This document shows, one piece after another, positions 41,101 through 51,852 of a stretch of 64,000 bases of DNA. The stretch lies in NCBI GenBank assembly GCA_039516895.1, contig CP154437.1, positions 1,488,001 through 1,552,000 on the forward strand, in the 5' to 3' direction. Below the pieces are notes generated by a model that was given only the letters and a program-made list of their open reading frames with translations, was not told the DNA's origin and did no database searches. The translations under genes and the position numbers were made by a program. The stretch is from Campylobacter coli (GTDB lineage Bacteria; Campylobacterota; Campylobacteria; Campylobacterales; Campylobacteraceae). Each line of letters opens with the position of its first letter. Position 1 is the first letter of the stretch.

Positions 41101-41417
41101 CCGCTTTCATAAACTTCCATAGCCACATTAAGAGCTACTTGTCCACCCATAGTTGGCAAAATGGCATCGATTTTCTCTTTTTTAATAATGCTTAAAATAC
41201 TTTCCTTGGTTACAGGCTCTATGTAAGTAGCATCAGCAAATTCAGGATCAGTCATAATAGTTGCTGGGTTGGAATTGATTAAAACTACACGATATCCTTG
41301 TTCTTTTAAAGTTTTTGCTGCTTGAGTTCCTGAATAATCAAATTCACAAGCTTGACCTATAACGATAGGACCACTTCCTATAAGTAAAATATTTTTAATA
41401 TCTGTTCGTTTTGGCAT
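38148..41417 (-). CDS. carB: Carbamoyl-phosphate synthase large subunit
   Basis: Makes carbamoyl phosphate for arginine and pyrimidines. The chosen start gives [30 protein letters not shown], with AGGA seven bases upstream; a start 18 bases earlier is weaker. The 1089-residue protein has two ATP-grasp halves (about 1-400 and 560-940; both with [18 protein letters not shown] starts), an oligomerisation region between, and an MGS-type allosteric C-terminal domain (about 945-1089). Confidence 0.97.
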   Translation of the reverse strand: MPKRTDIKNILLIGSGPIVIGQACEFDYSGTQAAKTLKEQGYRVVLINSNPATIMTDPEFADATYIEPVTKESILSIIKKEKIDAILPTMGGQVALNVAMEVYESGLLGDVKFLGANPEAIKKGEDRQVFKECMKKIGMDLPKSMYAYNYDEALKAVDEIGFPLMIRASYTLGGAGSGVVYNMDEFKELANAALALSPIHEILIEESLLGWKEYEMEVIRDKNDNCIIVCSIENLDPMGVHTGDSITVAPALTLTDKEYQVMRNASFAILREIGVDTGGSNVQFAVNPTNGRMIVIEMNPRVSRSSALASKATGYPIAKVATLLAIGFSLDEIKNDITGTPASFEPVIDYIVTKIPRFTFEKFPGANTTLGTAMKSVGEVMAIGRTFKESIQKALCSLERNLSGFDRVKFEDKNDLIFKIRNANEKRLLYVAQAFREGFDVKELYELCKIDPWFLSQIKEIVDFEEQIDMDILHNKTLLRKAKTMGFSDKMIALLVNLKDNLELSQNDIYYARMKQKIIAEFSEVDTCAGEFEALTPYLYSSINVSELTQSKNEARDKKEKKVMIIGGGPNRIGQGIEFDYACVHASFALKDLGVKTIMYNCNPETVSTDYDTSDILYFEPIDFEHLRGVIEREKPDGVIVHFGGQTPLKFAKRLSAFGAKIIGTSARVIDMAEDRKKFAEFITKLGINQPKNSTATSVEEAVLKASEIGYPVLVRPSYVLGGRAMRVVNDESELRLYMQEAVDVSDKSPVLIDQYLDNATEIDVDAISDGKDVYVAGIMEHIEEAGIHSGDSACSLPPCNIDEKMQEQIIQKTANIALNLGVVGLLNIQFAIYNNELYMIEVNPRASRTVPFVSKATGIPLAKVATRVMWQGNLKEALKFYDTFGVVNFDNTILRPKLSKYISVKEAVFPFAKLSGSDLELGPEMRSTGEVMGISKDFANSYAKSQISSFNHLPENGVVFISLKEKDKKYAKKLASEYSKLGFKLMATSGTCKEIVENGFECELVHKISEGRPNVEDKLKNGEIQLVINTSDSHTFAGDTKKIRENIIRFKIPYFTNLRSALAGAKSIKAIQSQSYLEVKSLQEYLKA

Positions 41418-41524
41418 GAATTTTCCTAAGAGCATAAATTTGGGCTGATTATAACAAATTTTAGTTTTACAAACTTTGAAATTCTGTTATAATTTTAAAA
41501 AAAATAGGCAAGAAAGAAATACCC

Positions 41525-42484
41525 ATGAAAAAAATTAAAATTTTAGTTTTTTTAATATTTTTTTGTCAATTTTCCGTTTTAGCAAATAATTTACCCCAAA
41601 ATATAAAAGAAAATTTAGGCATTAATCAATTCTTGGACGAGAATTTAAAAGAAATTTTAAATCAGCCCTTAAAGGAAAATTTTGCCCTTACTCCAAAGGG
41701 GGAATATTTTTTCGAGAGTGATTTAAGTCTTTTTCAAAAACAATGCTTAGAAAACAACGCTACCGCATGTGCTTATTTAGGAGGAGAATTTGCAGCAGAC
41801 ACAAGACTTTCTTTGGATTTAAACAAAGCTTTATTGCTTTTACAAAAAGCTTGTAAGCTTGGAAGATTGGACTCTTGCGCGAGAATCAACAATATAAAAT
41901 TTAAATTATTGAAAAAGCTAGATGAAAAAACTTATCAAAGCAATTTAAAATATTTCTTAGATCAAAACTCAAGTTCTGCTTTATTAGAACATATCGCTAC
42001 ACTTAGTAAAAAAGATACAAAATCAGCAATTATACTAGCCAAAAAAAGCTGCGAGCAAGGGCATGATGCTATTTGTGCAGGACTTTCTTATATGTATGCA
42101 TGCGGACAAGGAGTAGAAAAAGACTTAATCAAAGCTAAAGAGTTAAGCTCTAAAATTTGTGAAAAAGATACAAAGTTGTGCTTTGCGCAAGGCTGGGTTG
42201 AATTATTTAATAAGAATGATATTTTAGCCCAAAAACTTTTTTATAAATCTTGTCAGGCTGGATATTATGCTGATTGCAACATGGCAGTTGATAAAAATTC
42301 CAAAGATCAAGCTATGCAATTATATCTTATTAAAATCACGCAAAAAAATAGTCAAAATCAATGTCAAAACTCAAGCAATAAACAATCTTTTGCTTGCCAT
42401 AAAGCATCTGCTCTTTCTAAAGAAATTTTAAAAATCCAATTGAAAAAAATTTCTAAAAAACTGCTTTTTACAATTTTAATTTAA
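41525..42484 (+). CDS. Secreted cysteine-rich Sel1-repeat protein (Hcp-like)
   Basis: A 319-residue protein with a signal peptide (MKKIKILVFLIFFCQFSVLA) followed by Sel1-like helical repeats. Repeats carry paired cysteines eight residues apart: CLENNATACAYLG, CKLGRLDSCARI, CEQGHDAICAGLSYMYACGQGVEKD, CEKDTKLCFAQG, CQAGYYADCNMA. This is the pattern of Helicobacter cysteine-rich proteins (Hcp), stabilised by disulfides in the periplasm. The substrate is unknown; some Hcp bind beta-lactams or peptidoglycan fragments. Its 3' end overlaps the convergent EamA gene by 17 bases. Confidence 0.8.
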   Translation: MKKIKILVFLIFFCQFSVLANNLPQNIKENLGINQFLDENLKEILNQPLKENFALTPKGEYFFESDLSLFQKQCLENNATACAYLGGEFAADTRLSLDLNKALLLLQKACKLGRLDSCARINNIKFKLLKKLDEKTYQSNLKYFLDQNSSSALLEHIATLSKKDTKSAIILAKKSCEQGHDAICAGLSYMYACGQGVEKDLIKAKELSSKICEKDTKLCFAQGWVELFNKNDILAQKLFYKSCQAGYYADCNMAVDKNSKDQAMQLYLIKITQKNSQNQCQNSSNKQSFACHKASALSKEILKIQLKKISKKLLFTILI

Positions 42485-43361
42485 ATTCGTGGACAAAAAT
42501 AGCAAAAAGTATGAAAACTCCACCTACAATTTGCAAAAATGAAATACTTTGAGCCAAAAACAAAAACCCAAAAAGCATAGCAAATAAAGGCTCACTAAGT
42601 TCTATAAGCTGGACTGAATTTGACTTTGCAAGACTTAAGGCTCTAGTAGTGCAGTAAAATCCACCTATAGTAGGCAAAAATGCTAAAGCTAAAAGTAAAA
42701 CAAGACTCTCTAAAGAAAAATTAAGATTTAAATTTGCTCCAAACAAAGGAATACTCAAATACAAACTTCCTATAAAAAGCAAAGCACAAAGAGGAATTAA
42801 CCCAAAACCCAGTTTTAATTTTCTAGTAAAAAATAAAAATAAAGCATAGCCAAGTCCTGCTAAAATAGCATTTACCAGGTCTTTTAAATGAGTGAAATTT
42901 TCTAAAGTTCCACCTTCGGCCAAAAAAATCATCCAAAGTCCCAAAAGCGCAAAAACCATAGCCAAAAGCTCATTTAAATGAAAAAAGCGTTTAGCATCCA
43001 ATGCTTCACAAATAAAAGTGATGATCATTCCCACACCAAAAAGCACAAAAACTACATTAGCCACACTCATACTTGTATAAGCAGCACTCTCAAAATGATA
43101 AAGCATAAAAAATCCAAAAAAAGCAAGAAGCAAAAGTGTGAAAATTTTCTGCTTGATAAAAACTAGCAAAGCGCCCAATTTTCTCATATAAATTAAAATC
43201 GCAAACAAAATCAAACTAGCCACAAAGCATTTATAAAAAGCTACTTCTGAACTCATAAAACCTTTTTTAAAAAGAAAAACGCTAAAAATTCCAACAAAAG
43301 CGTTAAATATAGCGGCTAAGAAAGCAAAAAAGAAAGCTTGAAATTTAGGATTTTTTAGCAT
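42468..43361 (-). CDS. EamA/DMT-family permease
   Basis: A 297-residue protein with ten predicted transmembrane helices in two EamA halves (about 8-140 and 150-295), drug/metabolite transporter superfamily. The repeat shows in AAIFNAFVGIFSVFLFKKGF and the second half SVQLIELSEPLFAMLFGFLFLAQ. The substrate is unknown. It is monocistronic on the minus strand after a gap from prpD. Confidence 0.85.
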   Translation of the reverse strand: MLKNPKFQAFFFAFLAAIFNAFVGIFSVFLFKKGFMSSEVAFYKCFVASLILFAILIYMRKLGALLVFIKQKIFTLLLLAFFGFFMLYHFESAAYTSMSVANVVFVLFGVGMIITFICEALDAKRFFHLNELLAMVFALLGLWMIFLAEGGTLENFTHLKDLVNAILAGLGYALFLFFTRKLKLGFGLIPLCALLFIGSLYLSIPLFGANLNLNFSLESLVLLLALAFLPTIGGFYCTTRALSLAKSNSVQLIELSEPLFAMLFGFLFLAQSISFLQIVGGVFILFAIFVHEFKLKL

Positions 43362-43490
43362 ATTTTAAGCTCCTTTGATCTTTAAAAAAACTTTTTAATC
43401 TCAATTATCAAATATTTTGCTTTAGTTTTTTATTATAGAAATATTAAATAGCTATGAAATTAATATATTATCATACCCTATCTAAACTTA

Positions 43491-43517
43491 AAAACAAGAC
43501 TAAAATAGTCTTGTTTT
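43491..43517 (-). terminator. Terminator at the end of the prp operon
   Basis: A perfect 12-bp stem AAAACAAGACTA with loop AAA lies 7 bases past the prpD stop on the minus strand. The 3' arm ends in T's in that direction. Confidence 0.8.
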
Positions 43518-43523
43518 ATATTT

Positions 43524-44978
43524 TTAACCCAACCAAAAAAGATCACTAAATTCGTTAAAATTCATTTGCTCTAAGCTTTTTTGATCTTCGCAAATTTGCA
43601 TGATTTTTTCGCATTGTTTTGGACTTAAACGCGTAGCAAGATTGGCTTTAAATTTGGCAATTAAAAGAGGGATTCCTTCATTTCTGCGTCTTTTATGTCC
43701 TATAGGATACTCAACTTCGACTTTTTTTGTGCTTGTGCCATCTTTAAAGAAAACTTGCACGGCATTAGCTATGCTTCTTTTATCGCTTTCTAAATACTCT
43801 TTTGTATAGCGATCATCGACTTCTACTTGCATTTTAGCTCTTAAAGCATCGATTCTTTCATCACTTGCAACACTATCTTCATAATCATCTGCATTCAAGC
43901 GCCCAAATATAAGTGGCACAGCAACCATATACTGGATACAATGATCCCTATCAGCAGGATTTGCAAGCTCACCTACTTTATTGATGATGCGATGGCCTGA
44001 TTCTTGAGTTGTGATGATGATTTTTTCTATTTGATCCAAACGATCTTTTACCTCATCATGTAAAGCTAAAGCTGCTTCTACTGCGGTTTGTGCGTGAAAT
44101 TCAGCTGGAAAAGAAATTTTAAATAAAACATTTTCCATTACATAAGAGCCAAATTCTTGAGGAATGGTGAGTTTTTGTCCTTTCATTTTCACATCTTCAT
44201 AGCCCCAAAATTTAGCACTTAAAGCTGAAGGATAACCCATCTCTCCTGTTTTAGCTTTTAAAGCAAGATCCACCCCGCGACTTGAAGCATCACCCGCTGC
44301 CCAACTTTTCCTACTGCCTGTATTTGGTGCGTGACGATAAGTTCTTAAAGCTCCACCATCAATAAAAGCATGAGAAATGGCATTGCGAATTTCTTCAAAA
44401 TTACAACCCAAAAGCTTTGCAGCTACTGCAGTACTTGCTATCCTTACAAGTAAAACATGATCCATTCCTACTTTATTAAAGCAATTTTCAAGTGCCAAAA
44501 CTCCTTGAATTTCATGAGCTTTTATCATGGCTTTTAGGACACATTTTACTTTTAAAGGCTCTTTTCCCTCAGAGATATTTTTACGACTTACATAATCAGC
44601 CACTGCCCAAATCGCACCTAAATTATCGCTTGGATGTCCCCATTCAGCCGCAAGCCATGTATCATTAAAATCAAGCCATCTTACCATAGCACCCACATTA
44701 AAAGCTCCACGGATTGGCTCTAATTGATAAGAAGTTCCAAACACTTTTGCACCTAAAGGTCTAAATTCAGCCCCTTCAACACTTGGCCCTAAAAGCTTGG
44801 TGCAAGCAGGATATTTAAGCGCTAAAAGCCCACAACCTATAGTATCCATTAAACAATATCTAGCCGTTTCTAAAGCCAAATCACTTGTGATTTCAAATTC
44901 ATCAGCATATTTTGCAATTTTTGTTAAAAGTTCATCAAATTCAGGGCGTTTTGCCTCTAAAATTCCCATATCACTCAT
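43524..44978 (-). CDS. prpD: 2-methylcitrate dehydratase
   Basis: Dehydrates 2-methylcitrate in the methylcitrate cycle, which burns propionate. The 484-residue MmgE/PrpD-family protein has [70 protein letters not shown] and [17 protein letters not shown], which mark PrpD rather than IDS-epimerase-like relatives. Last gene of the prp unit, 10 bases after prpC. Confidence 0.94.
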   Translation of the reverse strand: MSDMGILEAKRPEFDELLTKIAKYADEFEITSDLALETARYCLMDTIGCGLLALKYPACTKLLGPSVEGAEFRPLGAKVFGTSYQLEPIRGAFNVGAMVRWLDFNDTWLAAEWGHPSDNLGAIWAVADYVSRKNISEGKEPLKVKCVLKAMIKAHEIQGVLALENCFNKVGMDHVLLVRIASTAVAAKLLGCNFEEIRNAISHAFIDGGALRTYRHAPNTGSRKSWAAGDASSRGVDLALKAKTGEMGYPSALSAKFWGYEDVKMKGQKLTIPQEFGSYVMENVLFKISFPAEFHAQTAVEAALALHDEVKDRLDQIEKIIITTQESGHRIINKVGELANPADRDHCIQYMVAVPLIFGRLNADDYEDSVASDERIDALRAKMQVEVDDRYTKEYLESDKRSIANAVQVFFKDGTSTKKVEVEYPIGHKRRRNEGIPLLIAKFKANLATRLSPKQCEKIMQICEDQKSLEQMNFNEFSDLFWLG

Positions 44979-44988
44979 TTTTTTCTCC

Positions 44989-46116
44989 TTATCTGTCTTG
45001 AATTTTTACAAATTTTCTTGGTTCAACGCCTATATATTCGCTACTTGGGCGTATAAGTTTATTGTTTGCTCTTTGCTCTTTAATATGCGCACACCAACCA
45101 CTTACGCGACTCATAATAAAAATCGGCGTAAAATACTCAGTTGGAATTCCCATAAAATGATAAGCTGATGCACTATAAAAATCTGCATTAGGTGGCAAAC
45201 TTGGGCGTTTTTCTTTCATCAAAGCTTCTATGGCTTCACTGATTTTAAAAAGTAAATCATCGCCTCCTAAATGCTTACTCCAAACCTTAATAAGCGCATT
45301 TCTAGGATCGCCTCCAAGTCCATAAACACGGTGACCAAAGCCCATTAAAAGCTCTTTATTTTCTAATTTTTCATTCACACCCTTAATAGCATCCTCAACA
45401 CTTTTAAAACTTTCTATTAGGTGCATCGCTGCTTCATTTGCTCCTCCATGCAAAGGCCCTCTTAAAGCTCCAATAGCCGCCGCAACCGCACTAAAAATAT
45501 CACTTTTTGTAGAAGCACAAATTCTAGCCGTAAAAGTTGAAGCATTAAATTCATGCTCTGCATAAAGGATTAATGAGCATTGCATAGCCTTGATAAAATC
45601 TTCTTTTGGAGCTTCAAGTTTTAATTTTTCCAAAAAATATCCCGCTATACTTGTTTGCTTAGAGTCAAAATCAATTTCTTTACCAAAATTCACATAATGA
45701 TGCCAATAACAAAGCACACTCGGTAAGATTCCTAAAAGTCTGATGATTTTTTCATCTTGATCGCTAAAATCCTCATTTTCACCCTCTAAAGCTCCTAATG
45801 CCGCAACGGCTGCTTGCATTAAATTCATAGGATGAACTTCTTTAGGTATAGCTTTTAAAACGCTTTTTAAATTTTCACTCAAAGCTCTTTGAGCAATGAT
45901 TTTTTCTTTATAATTTTCCAATTCTTTTGCATTAGGTAATTCTCCAAACTGAAGCAAATAAGCTATTTCTTCAAATTCTGCATTTTGCGCTAACTCTTCT
46001 ATGCTATAACCATAATAATTTAGTCCATTTCCAAGCCCACAAGTACAAATTGCACTTTGCCCTGCGATAACTCCTGCTAAACCACCCGTTTTTTTAGCTG
46101 CTTCACTTATACTCAT
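44989..46116 (-). CDS. prpC: 2-methylcitrate synthase
   Basis: Condenses propionyl-CoA and oxaloacetate. The 375-residue type II-like citrate synthase of PrpC length has the start [19 protein letters not shown], typical of 2-methylcitrate synthases, [32 protein letters not shown] and [14 protein letters not shown]. The TCA citrate synthase of this genus is a separate gene. It overlaps prpB by 4 bases. Confidence 0.94.
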   Translation of the reverse strand: MSISEAAKKTGGLAGVIAGQSAICTCGLGNGLNYYGYSIEELAQNAEFEEIAYLLQFGELPNAKELENYKEKIIAQRALSENLKSVLKAIPKEVHPMNLMQAAVAALGALEGENEDFSDQDEKIIRLLGILPSVLCYWHHYVNFGKEIDFDSKQTSIAGYFLEKLKLEAPKEDFIKAMQCSLILYAEHEFNASTFTARICASTKSDIFSAVAAAIGALRGPLHGGANEAAMHLIESFKSVEDAIKGVNEKLENKELLMGFGHRVYGLGGDPRNALIKVWSKHLGGDDLLFKISEAIEALMKEKRPSLPPNADFYSASAYHFMGIPTEYFTPIFIMSRVSGWCAHIKEQRANNKLIRPSSEYIGVEPRKFVKIQDR

Positions 46117-46988
46117 TTTGCACCTCTTTTAAATAATTCATCTAATTTTTGCTCATAAGAATAATAATCTAACATTTCATAAAGCTCTTCTCTAGTTTGC
46201 ATAATCTCAAGCACATCTTTTTGATGTCCGTTTTTCAATATGCTTTCATAAACTTGCACTGCAGCTTTATTCATCGCGCGATTTGCACTTAAAGGATAAA
46301 GCACCATAGATACTCCTGCTCTATTTAATTCTTCTTTGGTAAAATAAGGAGTCTTTCCAAATTCTGTGATATTTGCAAGAATTGGAACTTTTACATTTTT
46401 AACAAATTCTTCATATTCTTCTAAACTTGTAATAGCTTCAGCAAAAACCATTTCAGCTCCAGCCTCAACATATGCTAAAGCCCTTTCGATAGCTTTTTGC
46501 TGACCTTCAATTGCATGCGCATCCGTTCTTGCCATAATCACAAAATCAGGATCGATTTTTGCATCTACAGCCGCTTTAATACGATCACACATCTCTTCAG
46601 TGCTTACTAATTCTTTATTAGGACGATGTCCGCACCTTTTTTGAGCTACTTGATCTTCAATATGAGTTGCTGCTGCACCCGCGCGAATTAATTCTTTTAT
46701 CGTTCTTGCAATATTAAAAGCGCCTCCAAAACCCGTATCTGCATCAACCAATAAAGGCGTATCCACTCTAGAACAAATACGTCTTACATCAATGCATACT
46801 TCTTCAAGCGCGATAATCCCTAAATCAGGCAAGCCATAACTCGCACTTGCCACGCCACTTCCTGAAAGGTATAAAGCTTTATGTCCTATTTTAGTAGCTT
46901 GTAAAGCACTATAAGCATTGACAGCTCCTACTATGGTCAAGGGTTTGCTTGTCTTTACTAATTCTTTAAATTTTTTTCCTGCACTCAT
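46113..46988 (-). CDS. prpB: 2-methylisocitrate lyase
   Basis: Cleaves 2-methylisocitrate to pyruvate and succinate. The 291-residue isocitrate-lyase-superfamily barrel has [26 protein letters not shown] with metal Asp, and [16 protein letters not shown] with the catalytic Cys of KRCGH. Its start overlaps the prpE stop by one base (TAATG). Confidence 0.95.
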   Translation of the reverse strand: MSAGKKFKELVKTSKPLTIVGAVNAYSALQATKIGHKALYLSGSGVASASYGLPDLGIIALEEVCIDVRRICSRVDTPLLVDADTGFGGAFNIARTIKELIRAGAAATHIEDQVAQKRCGHRPNKELVSTEEMCDRIKAAVDAKIDPDFVIMARTDAHAIEGQQKAIERALAYVEAGAEMVFAEAITSLEEYEEFVKNVKVPILANITEFGKTPYFTKEELNRAGVSMVLYPLSANRAMNKAAVQVYESILKNGHQKDVLEIMQTREELYEMLDYYSYEQKLDELFKRGAK

Positions 46989-48895
46989 TATTTCTCTCCT
47001 TTATTTTTTGGGTATCCTAAATCATTAATAGCTTTTTCGCAAGCTTTTAAAACATTGCTATCCTCTATAGTAGCTGGAACATTTAAAGTCGAACCATCTG
47101 CTATTTCTCTTAAATTTTTACGCAAAATTTTTCCACTTCTTGTCTTAGGTAAAGCACTAACAACTGTGGCAATTTTAAACGAAGCTACAGCTCCAATTTC
47201 TTGACGCACCAAAGCTACAACCCCTTCAACTATACCCCTATGATCTCGCTCTATACCTTCTTTTAAAACTATAAAGCCCATAGGTATTTCACCCTTAAGT
47301 TCATCGTTTACACCTATAACCGCACATTCTGCAACATCAGGATGTTTTGCTATAATCTCTTCCATTTCCCCAGTTGAAAGCCTATGGCCTGCAACATTAA
47401 TAATTCCATCCATTCTTCCTAAAACATATACATAGCCATCTTTGTCGATATAACCCGTATCTCCTGTTAGATAATAGCCTGGAAATTGATCTAAATATCC
47501 CCTACGATATCTTTCATCATTCTCCCAAATTCCCATTAAACAAGCTGGAGGTAAAGGAAGTTTCAAGCACAAAATTCCTTTTTTTCCTGCTCCAAGCTCT
47601 TGACCTTTTTCATCTAAAACCTTAAGATTAAATCCTGGCATAGGTTTTGTAGGGCTTCCTGCTTTAACAACTTGTGCTTCTAAGCCCAAAGGATTAGCCG
47701 CGATCGCCCAACCTGTTTCAGTTTGCCACCAATTATCAATTACAGGTTTTTTTGTAAGCTTTTCTATCCATTTAAGTGTATCACTATCACATCTTTCACC
47801 TGCTACAAAAATAGATCTTAAGCTATCAAGATTAAACTTTTTGATCCATTCTCCTTTAGGATCTTCTTTTTTAATCGCCCTAAAAGCAGTTGGAGCTGAA
47901 AAAAGCACATTTACTTTGTATTCTTCTATAATTCTCCAAAATGCTGAAGGATTAGGCGTTCTTACAGGCTTGCCTTCATAAACTATGGTTGTACATCCAT
48001 TCATTAAAGGTGCATAAACTATATAAGAATGTCCCACAACCCAACCTACATCAGAAGCAGTAAAAAAGACATCTCCTGCTTTAGCATTGTAGATATTATC
48101 CATCGACCATTTCATTGCTACAGAATGGCCACCATTAGAACGGATTACTCCTTTTGGAGAACCTGTAGTACCTGAAGTATAAAGTATATAAAGCGGATCT
48201 GTAGCTAAAACAGGTACAGGATCTACACCGCGAGTTTTCTCCTCTTCAAGCTCCCAATCAATATCCCTCCAAGGGAGCATATTTGCTCTATATTGTGGGC
48301 GTTGCCAAATCAAGCAAGTAGTAGGCTTATGAGTACATTTTTTAATCGCTTCATCTAAAATAGGTTTGTATTCAATAATGCTACTTACTTCTATCCCACA
48401 ACTTGCACTAATAATCATTCTAGGTTTAGCATCTTCTATCCTAGTAGCAAGCTCATGTGCTGCAAAGCCTCCAAATACAACACTATGAATAGCCCCAAGT
48501 CTTGCGCAAGCAAGCATAGCTATAAGTGCTTCGGGTATCATTGGCATATAAATAACAACGCGATCCCCTTTAACCACGCCCTTGTTTGCTAAAATTCCGG
48601 CTACTTTTGCAACACGATCACGAAGTTGCTTATAAGTATATTTTTTCTTTGTATCCGTAACAGGAGAATCATAAATCAGTGCTAATTGATCACCCCTGCC
48701 ATTGTGTACATGTAAATCAAGCGCATTATAACAAGTATTCATACACCCGCCAACAAACCATCTGTAATGCCCATCGCTATCATCAAGCACTCTATCCCAT
48801 TCATTATACCAATGCACTTTTTTAGCTGCTTCAGCCCAAAATGCTTCAGGATTTTGAAGAGATTCTCGATAAGTCTGCTCATAAACAATACCCAT
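46988..48895 (-). CDS. prpE: Propionyl-CoA synthetase (acyl-CoA synthetase, PrpE type)
   Basis: Activates propionate to propionyl-CoA. The 635-residue AMP-forming ligase has [18 protein letters not shown] (P-loop), [18 protein letters not shown] and the catalytic Lys near the C terminus in [11 protein letters not shown]. The N-terminal block [19 protein letters not shown] and [17 protein letters not shown] fit PrpE/ACSS3 better than acetyl-CoA synthetase. First gene of prpE-prpB-prpC-prpD. Acetate could be a secondary substrate. Confidence 0.9.
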   Translation of the reverse strand: MGIVYEQTYRESLQNPEAFWAEAAKKVHWYNEWDRVLDDSDGHYRWFVGGCMNTCYNALDLHVHNGRGDQLALIYDSPVTDTKKKYTYKQLRDRVAKVAGILANKGVVKGDRVVIYMPMIPEALIAMLACARLGAIHSVVFGGFAAHELATRIEDAKPRMIISASCGIEVSSIIEYKPILDEAIKKCTHKPTTCLIWQRPQYRANMLPWRDIDWELEEEKTRGVDPVPVLATDPLYILYTSGTTGSPKGVIRSNGGHSVAMKWSMDNIYNAKAGDVFFTASDVGWVVGHSYIVYAPLMNGCTTIVYEGKPVRTPNPSAFWRIIEEYKVNVLFSAPTAFRAIKKEDPKGEWIKKFNLDSLRSIFVAGERCDSDTLKWIEKLTKKPVIDNWWQTETGWAIAANPLGLEAQVVKAGSPTKPMPGFNLKVLDEKGQELGAGKKGILCLKLPLPPACLMGIWENDERYRRGYLDQFPGYYLTGDTGYIDKDGYVYVLGRMDGIINVAGHRLSTGEMEEIIAKHPDVAECAVIGVNDELKGEIPMGFIVLKEGIERDHRGIVEGVVALVRQEIGAVASFKIATVVSALPKTRSGKILRKNLREIADGSTLNVPATIEDSNVLKACEKAINDLGYPKNKGEK

Positions 48896-48926
48896 AATCT
48901 ATCCTTTCTTGATAAGTTGAATTTGC

Positions 48927-48932
48927 ATTATA
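48927..48932 (-). promoter_or_regulatory. Likely -10 box of the prp operon
   Basis: On the minus strand CTCTATAATGC lies 32 bases before the prpE ATG; TATAAT is a perfect -10. Confidence 0.6.
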
Positions 48933-48999
48933 GAGTTTTTGTTTGAAAAATAAAATGCTAATTTTTTGGTTTGATTGTGTGATTTTGTAGCCAAAAAAA

Positions 49000-49041
49000 T
49001 AATTTTTGTATATTTTTTGAACAAAATTTTAATTTTTGTAT
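49000..49041. repeat. Two 12-bp direct repeats in the prp control region
   Basis: TAATTTTTGTAT occurs at 49000-49011 and again at 49030-49041, exactly 30 bases apart (about three helical turns). They lie 68-115 bases upstream of the prpE -10 on its side and about 100-140 before the regulator start. A partial copy (TAATTTTT) is at 49123-49130 and TTTGTAT recurs at 49100-49106. Candidate operator for the divergent regulator. The AT-rich setting makes chance repeats possible. Confidence 0.45.
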
Positions 49042-49142
49042 GCATATTTACCTATATTTTTTAATAATTAAAAAATATAAAAAACAATAAAAAAATATGT
49101 TTGTATCAAAAAGTAACAAAAATAATTTTTAAGAGTGAGACA

Positions 49143-50066
49143 ATGTTAAATTCTAAAGATAGAACACAGGTAATTTTGGAAAAATCAGGCTTAAGTTTGA
49201 GCAAATTTGCAACAATTTTGGGCAAAGATCGCAGAACCCTTGCTAAATTTATAGAAAATGACACAGTAAAAGAACTTGATACCAAAAGCAAAGAGAAAAT
49301 TTGTGAATTCTTTCGCTATCCTTTTAAAATATGGGACAGTAGCGAAAATGAATTTTACACACTCTTAAATCAAATAGAAAATGATGAAATCCGCATCATT
49401 GATGAGGGATACATCGGTGGGCTAAAATACATTTTTGAAAACGAAAACGAAGGCTCGCTTATACTACACCCTGCTTTTCCAAATCCCGCCTATAGAGATT
49501 TTATCGTACCCTTAGTATATCAAAATAGCGATAGCGAAGAAGCTCGAATTTACCGTATGAGAAGGGGTGAAAAAATGAGAGCGCATTCTTTTAATGCAAG
49601 TGAATGGTATTCTATTAAGTCTTTACTTGAATTTTGTTTTTCTCCCATAGGAAATTTTTATACAAAAGAACAAAAAATTCAAATTTTAGAACTTATGATT
49701 AACACTTTTAAAGATAATCTTAATAAATCTTTATACTTTTTTGATTCTTATGATAAAAAAATCTATGGACTGGATATGTTTTATCTTTCTATCAATGCCA
49801 AAGAAAATACAATGTTTTTTAAAGCTCCTTTGGAAATGTTATTAGTCGAGATCAAAAACTCTACTTTAGTTCATAAAATTCATGAGCATTATACCCATGC
49901 AAAAAAATGCCCTGCGCATATTTTAGCCCAAGATGCATGTTCTATCATGGAAATTCTATTACAATGTTTAAAAGAAAATTTAAATATCAAAGAAAGTTGC
50001 GAAATTTTAGATAAAAAAAGTCCATATGGAAATTTATTTAAAAAGAGTTTAAGTATTGATTTATAA
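49143..50066 (+). CDS. HTH regulator divergent from prp operon (family not recognised)
   Basis: A 307-residue protein. Residues about 1-60 form a helix-turn-helix of XRE type (VILEKSGLSLSKFATILGKDRRTLAKFIEND); the remaining 240 residues are not a domain I recognise, with a cupin-like beta segment possible around 100-150 (GSLILHPAFPNPAYRDFIVPLVYQ) and helices after. It is neither a sigma-54 PrpR nor a GntR/LysR type. The ATG giving MLNSKDRTQ is preferred; a TTG at 49101 would add 14 residues. Its location opposite prpE, with shared upstream DNA, suggests it controls propionate use. Its end overlaps convergent mreC by 6 bases. Confidence 0.72.
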   Translation: MLNSKDRTQVILEKSGLSLSKFATILGKDRRTLAKFIENDTVKELDTKSKEKICEFFRYPFKIWDSSENEFYTLLNQIENDEIRIIDEGYIGGLKYIFENENEGSLILHPAFPNPAYRDFIVPLVYQNSDSEEARIYRMRRGEKMRAHSFNASEWYSIKSLLEFCFSPIGNFYTKEQKIQILELMINTFKDNLNKSLYFFDSYDKKIYGLDMFYLSINAKENTMFFKAPLEMLLVEIKNSTLVHKIHEHYTHAKKCPAHILAQDACSIMEILLQCLKENLNIKESCEILDKKSPYGNLFKKSLSIDL

Positions 50067-50810
50067 GCTATCGACTATATAAAGATAAGCGGGGATGTTG
50101 ATATTAGCATAAGGTTTTACTTCAGCACTTTGATATACATCTCCATCTTCGATTGCGCTTACAATGCCAACTGGAACATCTGAAAAAAAGATATTATCAA
50201 GACCGCTTGTTAAAATCTCATCTCCTATATTAATCTTTGCCCATTTAGGTATAAATTTAACCTTGAGTTTATCATCTTCGCCTTGGATAAGGCCAGGAAT
50301 TTTATTTTTACCTACATATACAGAAAAAACGCATTGCTCATCACCCTGTAAAAGCGCCATAGCTCTACCATCTTTATTAATCGCAATGCCTATAGTATAT
50401 CCTTGATGAATCAAACCCTTGTTTTTATTAGGAGAAACCTTAGCAAAATCAAGCCACAATCTCTTATAATCATTTAATCTCACATAAGAAATAGCTCTTA
50501 CTAAAGAAACTTGAGGCAAATATCTTGTTGAATTCTTATCCTCTAAAATACGATTTAATTGATTTGCAAAACTTGTAGTCAATACAGCTGCATATTCTAG
50601 CTCTTGATTTCTTGCTTTTAATTGTTCAATTTGCTCTACTTGATTAAAATGCTTGGAAAAAGATTCGGCGATAAAATCTTTAACTCCATAAAATTTTTCT
50701 AACACCGCATCATTTACCAAAAGAATATTTTTTTTTACCAAGCCCCCATAGTAAAAAGATATAAAAACTAAAAAAAATAAAACAAGAACAAATATAAGCT
50801 TATTCTTCAT
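50061..50810 (-). CDS. mreC: Rod shape-determining protein MreC
   Basis: Links the MreB filament to cell-wall enzymes. The 249-residue protein has one N-terminal membrane helix (about 5-25), a coiled coil (about 55-95) and two beta domains ([41 protein letters not shown]). It overlaps mreB by 11 bases. Confidence 0.92.
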   Translation of the reverse strand: MKNKLIFVLVLFFLVFISFYYGGLVKKNILLVNDAVLEKFYGVKDFIAESFSKHFNQVEQIEQLKARNQELEYAAVLTTSFANQLNRILEDKNSTRYLPQVSLVRAISYVRLNDYKRLWLDFAKVSPNKNKGLIHQGYTIGIAINKDGRAMALLQGDEQCVFSVYVGKNKIPGLIQGEDDKLKVKFIPKWAKINIGDEILTSGLDNIFFSDVPVGIVSAIEDGDVYQSAEVKPYANINIPAYLYIVDSL

Positions 50811-51840
50811 TCGTCAATTGTTGCAATAGTGAAATTTCCTCCAAAGCTTTACCTGTTCCTTTGGCTACAGCTAAAAGCGGCTCATCAGCAATATATACTG
50901 GCAAGCGAACAATTTCACTCAAATATTTATCAAGCCCACGAATCAATGCTCCACCACCTGTTAAAACAACACCATTTTCTACTATATCACTTGCAAGATC
51001 AGGTGGCATCATTTCAAGTACCATCTTTAAGGCGTCTGCTATTTCTTTTAAATACTCTCTCATTGCCTCTCTAACATCTTCGCTTGTAAGCTCAATACGA
51101 CTTAAAAGTCCACTCACTTGATCACGCCCCTTTACAACCATAGAAAGCTCTTTTGGAAGCTGAATGGCTGAACCAATAGCGATCTTAATCTCTTCGCCAG
51201 TTCTTTCACCAATGATAAGATTGTATTTTTCTTTAACATAATTAACTATACTTGTATCAAGTTTATCGCCCGCAGTGCGAATAGATTTTGAAATAACAAG
51301 TCCACCTAAAGAAATCACACCAATTTCAGTTGTTCCACCCCCTATATCTACAACCAAATTTCCCTTAGGCTCTTGTATAGGCAAATTTGCCCCAATAGCT
51401 GCTGCCATAGGCTCTTCTATCAAAAATACCTCTCTTGCACCTGCACTTAAAGCACTTTCTCTAACAGCCTTTCTTTCAACTTGAGTTAAACCATAAGGAA
51501 CTGAAATGATGATTCTAGGTCTTAAAAAACTTTTTCTACGATGAGTTTTTTCTATAAAATAACGAATCATTTTTTCTGTCATATCAAAATCAGCGATAAC
51601 TCCATCTTTCATAGGACGAATAGCTTCGATATTTCCTGGGGTTTTACCAACCATATCTTTAGCTTCTTTTCCTACAGCTAAAATTTTAGCTCTAGAGCCA
51701 TACTTTTCTCTCTCTACTGCCACAACAGAGGGTTCATTAATAACTATACCCTTATCTTTTACCAAAACAAGAGTATTAGCGGTTCCTAAATCTATACCCA
51801 TATCGCTTGAAAAAAATCCTATAAGTTGATCTAAAATCAT
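50800..51840 (-). CDS. mreB: Rod shape-determining protein MreB
   Basis: Bacterial actin that directs elongation. The 346-residue protein has phosphate 1 loop [12 protein letters not shown], phosphate 2 [19 protein letters not shown], and the adenosine motif [14 protein letters not shown]. An amphipathic membrane-binding N terminus precedes the first loop ([12 protein letters not shown]). 12 bases downstream of clpX. Confidence 0.98.
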   Translation of the reverse strand: MILDQLIGFFSSDMGIDLGTANTLVLVKDKGIVINEPSVVAVEREKYGSRAKILAVGKEAKDMVGKTPGNIEAIRPMKDGVIADFDMTEKMIRYFIEKTHRRKSFLRPRIIISVPYGLTQVERKAVRESALSAGAREVFLIEEPMAAAIGANLPIQEPKGNLVVDIGGGTTEIGVISLGGLVISKSIRTAGDKLDTSIVNYVKEKYNLIIGERTGEEIKIAIGSAIQLPKELSMVVKGRDQVSGLLSRIELTSEDVREAMREYLKEIADALKMVLEMMPPDLASDIVENGVVLTGGGALIRGLDKYLSEIVRLPVYIADEPLLAVAKGTGKALEEISLLQQLTNEE

Positions 51841-51852
51841 TTTTATCCCTTT

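Noticed and set aside
46988..48895. Acetyl-CoA synthetase (Acs) for the CoA ligase
   Set aside because: Its N-terminal blocks and the prp setting fit propionyl-CoA synthetase better; acetate as side substrate stays possible.
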